Source: Ceratopteris richardii (taxonomy: Eukaryota; Streptophyta; Polypodiopsida; Polypodiales; Pteridaceae). From it: DNA of 64,000 nucleotides. Under the pieces are notes generated by a model. That model did not search any database. It saw only the letters and a program-made list of their open reading frames with translations, and had not been told where the DNA came from. The stretch is taken from the NCBI GenBank assembly GCA_020310875.1, contig CM035441.1, positions 85,755,277-85,819,276 on the forward strand, in the 5' to 3' direction. A program made the position numbers and the translations under genes. Positions 56,049 to 64,000 of the stretch are shown in pieces; the stretch's first letter is position 1; every line of letters begins with the position of its first letter.

Positions 56049-57773
56049 TGTCGGGAAGATTTGCATCTTCCAGTTGATGACCAGAGAAAATGAAAACAAC
56101 TTAATTGGTGAATTCTAAACCTCTTTTTCACTGTTGAACAATTGTTCTGGATTGAATTAACTACTTTTGAAGTGTTTGCAGGTACAAGAAATGATGAAGA
56201 ATATGTGTTCATATTAGGGTTACCCTAATTACTCATTTAATGAGTGTTTTAAATTGATACATATAAGACATATGAGTATATACCCCTAGGGTTTCATAAG
56301 TTTATATAAGTTAAGTCAGTAGGATTAATCCAAAGGATCTTAAATGATTCCATTGGGTTAATGTTAAGGGTTTAGATGATTTATCATGGGTTAGAGATAG
56401 GGTTTTAAAGGGTTTTCATGAGTTTTTGATGGGTTTTAAGTAGGTTTTCTAGGGTTTTAAAATGTTTCAAGGGTTAAAATAATTAATATTTAAGGAAATT
56501 AATCTATAACTAAACATTGGTTCATTAACAAAAATTAAAATATGGTTTAATTAATTACTTAAACATATGTATGCATTTAAATACTAAGGTTCTAACTAAT
56601 TAAAAGCTTAACCTAAGCTTAATTTAAATGATTTATTTAATTAGAAATTTAGGATAATAGAATTAAAATGAAAACTAGTGGATAATTAATGAGTGGTGAA
56701 TGTGAGTGGTATTTAAAGTGTGGTGTGAGTGAAGTGTGTAACTAAAGTAGATAAAGTAAGTAGTTTGAAAGTGTGGTAGTTGTGAGTGTAAGTTAAAAGG
56801 GTGGAATAGATAAGTTATGCAGTTAAAGTGTAAAAAAGATGTGTACAAAGAGTGGTGAGTGTGAGGGGACTTTAAAGTATGGTTGTGAGAGAAAAGTCAT
56901 TTAAAGTATGGTGGATGAATGTGGTTAAAGAGTGGATGAGAAATTAAAGTAAAAACCAAAAGAATGGTAAGCTCATAATCTGTGTGAGTATATATATGTA
57001 TGCTTTCATCATGAATTCCTAATGTTTGTTTCAGTGTCGAGAAGCATTGAAGATTAATGAGCAATTGAAGAGCAAATGAAGTGCAGTGAACCTAATGTTT
57101 TTTGCAGAAACATTGAAGATTACAATTAATTGAAGTGAAGACAATTGAAGTGAAGCGGCAGCTTAAAGATCCAATTAAACCTTATCTTCCCGATTTAGTC
57201 AAAATACCCATTTGTTTAGACATTTATCCAATTATCTAGACTTTACATTTGTATTAGCTTATTAATTCATTTAGTCAAACCAATTTAGCATCAGATTGTT
57301 TCCATTATTTTCTTTCATGTCTTCCGATTTAAACCATGAATTTGAGCAAAGTCGAATTGAAACTACAACCGAATCCATAGGATTAGTATCAGAAGAACGT
57401 ATTAAAGATAATAGTACTAATGAAAACTCCATTATTCCAACTATTGAGAATGTCCCGTCAACTCTAGACAGACCAAAACCCTCTAGCTTACCTGATAGTT
57501 TAGTAGAAGAACCCATTATGGAAGTTTCAATCTCATATCAGGAAGCTGTTGCTATGTACGAGGCTGCCCGTCCTTACGGTCCATAGCTAGTTAAAACTAT
57601 TTACTTTTGGTAAGAAAACTTTGGTTTCAGTCATAGAATTAGGTAATTTATATTGTTTTGTCATTAGAACCCTTATTTCCTTAAGCCTGAGTCCGCTACA
57701 GACACCCTGCGTGTGCCGAACGATTTAGGCGGATGACTTGATCCACCATCCGAGCATCTCTCACGACCCGACA
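56049..57773 (+). repeat. array LTR 6
   Basis: It is 1725 bp with the same ends. It shares GATGGGTTTT (rather than GATAGGTTTT) with LTRs 1 and 7. The 96-codon frame is at 57296-57586. Confidence 0.95.
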
Positions 57774-58084
57774 TTGGTGAACCCGACGTGAACAAACGGC
57801 CTTGCAGCTCAGGTATAAAATTTAAATTTTTCGTGCATGTGCATACATGATATCGACAGGTTGGATTGCAGAAGCTTCTTCATCCGTGGGAGCAGTGGCT
57901 TTGTCTTTGACTCCTTGCACTCTTCTAGGTGTTGAGGGCTGTCCCTAGGGAACTGAGTGCCTCCACGAAGAGTGGCAAGTAGCTATCCTCATCTCGCCAC
58001 CCCTTTTCATCGACATTAGAAGCAAGAACGTTTGCACAATCATCCATTAGCAACTGATGTATTAGATTTTGATTCTATTAAAAA

Positions 58085-58880
58085 TTGTATAAACTTATAC
58101 ACAAGTCACTCTTTAAGCCTCTTCTTCGATTCAGATTACAGGTATTGATCTATCATCTAAGACTTCTTGTTGCTCAAATATCAATGGGTAAAAAAGCAGT
58201 TAATTTAAACATGCATAAAACGAACTTTACTATGGAGGGTTCAATTAAGAATGCAAATTTGGGACTTGAAGTGCAAGTCAAAGATTTAGAGGATAAGCTA
58301 AACTCGTCAAATCAAGCAAAATTTAAAGAAGTATTTCTGTTAATTGACAAGTTAAGTGAGTTTTCTAATTCAAATAGTGCGATGTGTGGAATTTTACAAG
58401 AAATTGTTAAAACATTAAAGATCCAAATAGATGATTTGACCAAAAAAGTCAATGAAATCCCTAAATGCAAGTGTAATGAACATGAAATGCAAAGTTTATC
58501 TCCAAAGTTGCCTAATGAAACCCATATGAATGAGTTTAGGAAATCCACCTTTAGGGCTATGAATAGGAAAGTATATCCCTTAAGATGCTTTTGGTGTGAC
58601 CAACTAGGTCATAGGTACGAGGATTGTGTTGCTTATAGTAATGCATGTAAAAATCACTTAGTCATTTCACATAACCTGAAGATTTGTGATTATCAAACAC
58701 AACTACCTTTGAAATTAAACTTAGGTCGAGGAGGGATGATAGACTATTTTGATCAAACAAAATTGAGTCCTAAAACCAAACTTCAAAAACAATGGAAACC
58801 GAAGAGTCATAATGAGAAAAGTAATGTATGTCAATTACATTCTATGAACAAGGTTGTGAATAAAAGTAAATGCTTGGACA
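58085..58880 (+). pseudogene. array unit 6 Gag-like region, left part, interrupted by element J
   Basis: This is the first two thirds of the Gag-like frame including the zinc knuckle, alike to units 1-4, running into the copia LTR that begins at 58881. The remainder lies from 60738 to 61177. Confidence 0.85.
58822..58880. repeat. 59-bp direct duplication flanking element J, left
   Basis: These 59 bases of the Gag-like region (from TAATGTATGTCAATT to ATGCTTGGACA) occur again at 60738-60796 on the other side of the copia fragment. This is far longer than the usual 5-bp copia target duplication. Confidence 0.95.
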
Positions 58881-59600
58881 TGTAAGACAATAGTTACGCA
58901 ATATAACACAGGAGCAATAGCAGAGAAGATAACAGATATAGGAGAATCTCAACAATTTTCTACTAGCAGCAAGTACAAAGATGATGGCGTTGTCCACCCG
59001 TGCGCTCTCAAGGTAGAGCTTAAATGGTGATCTAGACAACTCTAGATAGGGAGATACAAGGTAGAGGTATGCTGGCTCAACTCAGTGTCTTAGGTAGTGC
59101 AGAAGTCATGTATATATATAGGATCATGGGTGGCGTGCCATGGACGGCAATACATGGGCGGTAGAGCGTGGGCGGCCACCGCCCGCGTAATTGCCATACA
59201 CGTCTTTGACTGGTTGAACCGACCTAACAAATATAAATGATTTCTGACTCCGACAGGGAATATTCCATGGAATATTCCCTTTACCGTCGCGCCGGGGGCG
59301 CTGCCCCCGGACCCCCACCAGGGGGCCCGCTGGCCCCCTGGGACCCCCCAGCCAGGGGGCCCGCTGGCCCCCTTGGACCCCCCAGCCGGGGCTGCTCACC
59401 GCTGCCCCGGACCCCACAATTGGGGACCCTGGTAACTCCCTTTCCTTATAATATCTTACATGGTCCAATATGACCTTCATCCAACATTCAAGTTGGGATT
59501 CCCATCAATTGGGTAATGCACGCTTGGCTTCTCCTCATAAAGGGGGCCTTACAAAATGTGCATACAATCATGAGGGGTAGACATTGATCATATACTAACA
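58881..59600 (-). repeat. 3' LTR of element J
   Basis: On the minus strand it runs from TGTTAGTATATGATC to CTATTGTCTTACA (720 bp). It is preceded by a purine tract (GAGGGGGGG, 59601-59609). A TATA-like run lies at about 59109-59121. It contains a strongly GC-rich block at 59286-59420. Confidence 0.88.
59286..59420. repeat. GC-rich block with 34-bp tandem repeat in LTR J
   Basis: This block of roughly 135 bases is dominated by G and C runs. It includes two near-identical 34-bp units (from about 59318 and 59352, CCAGGGGGCCCGCTGGCCCC...) rich in small inverted repeats such as GGGGGCC/GGCCCCC. The surroundings are AT-rich, so the contrast is sharp. Confidence 0.9.
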
Positions 59601-59628
59601 CCCCCCCTCAATGTTTACCGATGATAAA

Positions 59629-60737
59629 TCAAGTAGGTCTCGGTCCTATGCCCATCTGTTGAAGATGCTTGTTGAGCTGCTCTCTTCCAAGTGCTTTAGT
59701 GAATATGTCAGCACAATTTGCCTCTGTTGGGCAATATTCTAGCTCCACAATTTCATCTTCTATTAGCTCACGAATGTAATGGTACTGTACTTCTATGTGC
59801 TTGGTGCGAGCATGAAATACTGGGTTCTTTGCAATAGCCATACAACTTTGATTATCACACTTGAGTACAGTTGGCATATTTGATGGAAAGCCTAGATCTG
59901 TAAGAATTCTCCTTAACCAGACTGCCTCACAAGAAGCAAAACAAGCTGCTTTGTACTCTGCTTCAGTGGAGGAGAGTGCGAGAGTTGGTTGCTTCCTACT
60001 TACCCAAGAAAATATTCCTGAACCAAGTGAGAAACAATATCCAGAAACTGATTTTCTAGAATCACAATCTCCAGCCCAATCTGAATCACAATATCCTTGG
60101 AGTGTATCACCTGTGGTATACAAAATACCAAAATCCAAGGTTCCTGCAATGTACCTTAGAATTCGCATTCCAGCATTCCAGTGATTCTCCTTAGGTTTGT
60201 TGGAAAACCTGCTTAACACTCCAACAGCATAGCAAATGTCTGGTCTAGTGTTGCACAAAAAAATAAGACTTCCAACGAGCTTCCTATACTTCTTAGCATC
60301 TACATCAGGCATGTTATCATCCATAGATAGCTTATGATTTACCTCCATAGGTGTGCTAGTTGGTTTGCAATCCATCATTCCAAATGCCTTGAGAATTTCT
60401 TTGGAATATTTTTGTTGTGAGATGAAAATGCCATCCTTCCTTTGCCATACTTCAATTCCCAGACAAAAATGGAGTAGACCTAAGTCTGTCATTTCAAACT
60501 CAGTTCCCAAGCTGATCCGAGTTTGATTGATGAGTTCTAGATGATCTCCTGTAATGATCAAATCATCTACATATACAATGACAACAACTAGCTTGCTATC
60601 CCTTTTCGTTACATACAAGTTAGCATCAGAAGTACTTCTTTCAAAACCCATATTTTTGAAAAAATGATCTATTCGTTGGTACCAAGCCCGTGGAGCTTGC
60701 TTAAGTCCATACAAAGCTTTCTTCAACCTGCAAACTT
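59629..60737 (-). CDS. element J Pol, RT end and RNase H (partial)
   Basis: This is an open copia Pol end of about 370 residues. RT (copying of element RNA into DNA) is seen as [21 protein letters not shown], the catalytic YVDD about 60 residues in (VIVYVDDLIITGD) and LGLLHFCLGIEV. The connection part has TRPDICYAVGVLSRF. RNase H has YCDSDWAGDCDSRKSVSGY, SSTEAEYKAA, KCDNQSCMAIAKNP and HARTKHIEVQYHYIRE, and ends soon before the purine tract. The N-terminal half of RT and everything before it is absent, because the fragment ends at the junction with the array near 60737. Confidence 0.9.
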
Positions 60738-60796
60738 TAATGTATGTCAATTACATTCTATGAACAAGGTTGTGAATAAAAGTAAATGCTTGGACA
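60738..60796. repeat. 59-bp direct duplication flanking element J, right
   Basis: Identical to 58822-58880; array sequence continues from here. Confidence 0.95.
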
Positions 60797-61177
60797 ATGA
60801 TCAAAACCTTCTTACACCTAAATCTATGAGTAACATTGATATTCAAACTACATTTAAGGATCAAGATACATTGAAAAAGTTTAAGAAAGAAGAAGATGTA
60901 AAGATAAAAGATGATGAAAATGAACAATCAATTAATGGAAATGAAGACATATATGTGGATAAAACAGAACCTAAAGTAAAAGAAAATGACAATAAATGTG
61001 ATCAAAATAAAACTGATAAAAGAAATAGTACAAACATCTGAAGACGAAAATCTTCAACTTCAATCAGAACATGACAAGAATATGGGAAAATGGGTACAAC
61101 AAGCCATATGGAAGATTGAAAATAATATCGAAAACTCATCTAAAGGTAAGAAAAAGGAGAAGAATTTAAGTGAATAG
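60738..61177 (+). pseudogene. array unit 6 Gag-like region, right part
   Basis: This is the last third of the Gag-like region, beginning with the repeated 59 bases. It is broken. It carries the Lys variant seen in unit 4 and other variants seen in unit 5 (for example CCATATGATGAG near 61696), so it resembles a mixture of neighbours. Confidence 0.85.
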
Positions 61178-63048
61178 TTTTATTGTGATGGAATTGTTTA
61201 TTGAAGATAAAACATTTCAAATTTTGATTTTTGCTTACTGCATATATGCTGTTTTCCTAAAAATTGAGAAACATATACCTAAATTGTTTAGTTTTAATGT
61301 TTGAAAAGCTAATTACAAACTTATGACTAAGTTTACATTACGATTTGTTTAATCAAAAGAATTCTAAAATATGAAAACACAAAGTTTGTTTCAAATTAAA
61401 CAAAAACATGTTTGTAATTATGCTTGCAAATGATTTTGATCAATATGCTTGTCATTTCCTAAACTTATGATAAATTTATGATTTTTTTTCTTTCACAAAT
61501 AAGAAGAAATCTATTATGAAGAACAATTATGAAGAATATTATTATGATGAATATTTTGCACAAAATGATCTTTGTTTACAACAATTATGATGATATACTT
61601 TTAAAAGAAAGAAATATATATGATATAAATATGATCATGATAAATATGAAGAACATGAAAAAAATGTTACAATATGAGGATGATTTTATTGATATACCAT
61701 ATGATGAGTAAGAGGAACTTTTATAATCCAGATATGAATTTTTCATTGAAATAATAATAAAAAAAAAATGATGCTCATTTATAAAGATACAAGTTTAAAA
61801 CTTTGAACATTTTGATTTTCCTAAATTTTGTGAACTTTGTTTCATAGGTTGAAAAACCTATTTAAAAAAATTAAGAATGCATTATTTATGATAATTATAA
61901 CCACTATGAATTACTTATGATGAAATTTGTGACATGATGAAGATGAATCTAATAGAATATATGAATTTATATTTGCAAGATAAATGATAATGAAGATTAC
62001 TTGTTTTGTAGCTTCTATTTTATAAGTGATTACAGGTTCTGAAGATGCATTGATCAAAGCAATTGAAGATGTTATGCCAAAAGTTCTGATAAATTTAAAG
62101 AGAGCAGATTGAAGATGAAGCAGATTAAAGATAAAATTGGTTTTAGGTCGTATTTTTCTTTGTCTTAAAATTTTGTTTTACGTATTTTATTTGCATTCAT
62201 ATAAACTAATTTATAAAGTCTGGAATGAAAAATATTAATTTATAAAGGACTCTATTTAACCATATTAGGAAAATAGACATAATTTATATTTCTACATTTA
62301 TAGATTAAGTGAGATTTGTTAAAAATAGAAGGATTTGTAGTTCATTTAGATAACGAAAGTAGTTGTATATATGTAGGAGCATATTGTTGCATGATACATG
62401 TCTGTGAAAACCTAGATCTTTCTTGTCCATGCAGCTAGATCCTTAGCTCGGATTAAGGGGTTAAGCCTTTCCCCTTTAAAACAAAAAAGTAGCGAAAAAA
62501 AAAAAAAAAGGAATATTGACATGGAAGTTATACCTTCTTCCACCCCAAAAAGGTATTTACATTTATTATCGATATGAAGTTTACATCATATTTATATGAA
62601 GAAAACTAGTTGTGAAAAAACACATCTAGTGATTAAAATTGGGCATACAAGGCGGCTGTCTGTCCAAGTAGATTTCTTTGGCATGCTTGATTGCTCATAT
62701 GTGAATGCATATATACGACGAAACCTGCATTTGAATGAATGAAAACGAATTTTGTTTTTAAACTAATCTTTACATAGTTTATAAATGGATGAAATGTAAA
62801 TTAATGTTTGTTGACTGAAAAGGTTAATAGTTTACCTTTATACTTTAATATGTTTCATTTCCAGATTTAATTTTAATGAAACCTCATGTGCATGTTGAAA
62901 AGATTAAAAATTTGATAAGTTAAAAGATGTTTATAAAAAGAATTGATGTTTTTCTATGATTTAATTTCAGGAAATCATTGAAAATGCCGCTTCCCTTAAT
63001 CTGCAAGTTGGCCCATCGAGGACGATGTGCAGGTTTGGTGGCGGTGGA
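61178..63048. other. array unit 6, 3' internal part without coding domain
   Basis: This matches 33865-35730 of unit 1 with few differences. It has a poly-A run of about 15 at 62495 and the purine-rich GGTGGCGGTGGA before LTR 7. Confidence 0.85.
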
Positions 63049-64000
63049 TGTCGGGAAGATTTGCATCTTCCAGTTGATGACCAGAGAAAATGAAAACAAC
63101 TTAATTGGTGAATTCTAAACCTCTTTTTCACTGTTGAACAATTGTTCTGGATTGAATTAACTACTTTTGAAGTGTTTGCAGGTACAAGAAATGATGAAGA
63201 ATATGTGTTCATATTAGGGTTACCCTAATTACTCATTTAATGAGTGTTTTAAATTGATACATATAAGACATATGAGTATATACCCCTAGGGTTTCATAAG
63301 TTTATATAAGTTAAGTCAGTAGGATTAATCCAAAGGATCTTAAATGATTCCATTGGGTTAATGTTAAGGGTTTAGATGATTTATCATGGGTTAGAGATAG
63401 GGTTTTAAAGGGTTTTCATGAGTTTTTGATGGGTTTTAAGTAGGTTTTCTTGGGTTTTAGAATGTTTCAAGGGTTAAAATAATTAATATTTAAGGAAATT
63501 AATCTATAACTAAACATTGGTTCATTAACAAAAATTAAAATATGGTTTAATTAATTACTTAAACATATGTATGCATTTAAATACTAAGGTTCTAACTAAT
63601 TAAAAGCTTAACCTAAGCTTAATTTAAATGATTTATTTAATTAGAAATTTAGGATAATAGAATTAAAATGAAAACTAGTGGATAATTAATGAGTGGTGAA
63701 TGTGAGTGGTATTTAAAGTGTGGTGTGAGTGAAGTGTGTAACTAAAGTAGATAAAGTAAGTAGTTTGAAAGTGTGGTAGTTGTGAGTGTAAGTTAAAAGG
63801 GTGGAATAGATAAGTTATGCAGTTAAAGTGTAAAAAAGATGTGTACAAAGAGTGGTGAGTGTGAGGGGACTTTAAAGTATGGTTGTGAGAGAAAAGTCAT
63901 TTAAAGTATGGTGGATGAATGTGGTTAAAGAGTGGATGAGAAATTAAAGTAAAAACCAAAAGAATGGTAAGCTCATAATCTGTGTGAGTATATATATGTA
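63049..64000 (+). repeat. array LTR 7 (runs off the window)
   Basis: These are the first 952 bases of a seventh LTR, alike to the others up to the window edge, so the array continues to the right. Confidence 0.95.

Larger units (their letters stand above)
58881..60737 (-). mobile_element. Ty1/copia element J, truncated, inside array unit 6
   Basis: This is a minus-strand copia fragment of 1.86 kb with a complete 3' LTR, polypurine tract and RNase H plus the last part of RT. The 5' half (LTR, Gag, protease, integrase, first RT part) is missing. The left edge is the exact LTR end; the right edge falls inside RT. What is present has no evident break. It is not closely related to the other copia elements in the window. 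Confidence 0.93.
30650..64000 (+). mobile_element. tandem array of a non-autonomous gag-only LTR retrotransposon
   Basis: This is a head-to-tail array with a period of about 5.08 kb (LTR starts at 30650, 35731, 40811, 45891, 50975, 56049 and 63049). Adjacent units share one LTR: six complete LTRs of exactly 1725 bp, a seventh running off the window, and six internal regions. LTR ends are TGTCGGG...CCCGACA. Internal regions are about 3.35 kb and carry only a Gag-like frame with a zinc knuckle; no Pol domain was found on either strand. Copies are about 99% alike. The likely origin is one insertion into an H-family LTR, then unequal exchange between LTRs. The superfamily is unsettled. Confidence 0.92.

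Noticed and set aside
59124-59480. 118-codon frame on the minus strand of LTR J, rich in Gly, Pro and Arg
   Set aside because: It is produced by the GC-rich block, where stops are rare by composition, and lies in an LTR.
30650-64000. Array as ribosomal DNA spacer or an ordinary satellite
   Set aside because: No rRNA sequence is present. Each unit has TG...CA LTR ends with an inverted repeat, a primer-site-like sequence after the LTR and a zinc-knuckle frame, which is retrotransposon structure.
30650-64000. Array as a pure assembly duplication of one unit
   Set aside because: Units differ at many scattered sites, in A-run length and by the J insertion, so they are not one read copied over. 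The exact copy number still needs long-read support.

Overview
The window looks like intergenic DNA from a land plant with a repeat-rich genome. No host gene, tRNA or rRNA gene could be recognised. Nearly everything that can be identified is an LTR retrotransposon or a piece of one. The plant call rests on several Ty1/copia families with an initiator-Met-tRNA primer-binding site (TGGTATCAGAGC), plant-style copia Gag-Pol domain order, and a Ty3/gypsy 3' end of a kind common in plants. The exact group (seed plant, fern, bryophyte) cannot be told from this sequence.

Left part (1-30649), a nest of copia elements. 1-790 is the 3' end of a copia element (family 1, short LTR of about 0.2 kb). 791-3600 is unassigned repeat-like DNA with a (TC)n microsatellite and a worn gypsy-type LTR. 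3601-7475 is a worn family-1 element, cut off by a second copia element (D, minus strand, 7476-about 18440). D is itself split by a full-length copia element E (8862-15042, minus strand, both LTRs present, perfect 5-bp target duplication ATGTG). From 18519 a fourth copia element (F/G) begins on the plus strand. It is cut at 21937 by a family-1 element (H), and its other half lies inverted at 28194-30464. Matching AGAAG duplications at both cut edges show that one nested pair was later torn apart by an inversion. Between the halves lie unassigned AT-rich DNA, a gypsy 3' end with its LTR (24985-25491) and part of another copia-like LTR with its primer-binding site.

Right part (30650-64000), a head-to-tail array of one LTR retrotransposon with a period of about 5.08 kb: LTR-internal-LTR-internal, seven LTRs (six complete, each exactly 1725 bp, TGTCGGG...CCCGACA) and six internal regions, running off the window end. 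The array sits inside the other LTR of element H. Each internal region has a primer-binding-site-like sequence directly after the LTR and a 391-codon Gag-like reading frame with one CCHC zinc knuckle. No protease, integrase, RT or RNase H was seen, so the element appears non-autonomous (TR-GAG/LARD-like). Copies differ by about 1% or less and neighbours share variants in blocks, as expected from LTR-to-LTR unequal exchange. In the sixth unit the Gag frame is interrupted by a truncated copia fragment (58881-60737) flanked by an unusual 59-bp direct duplication.

The elements do not form a pathway. Their order gives a history: copia insertions, nested insertions, an inversion, the arrival and tandem growth of the gag-only element, then a copia fragment landing in the array.
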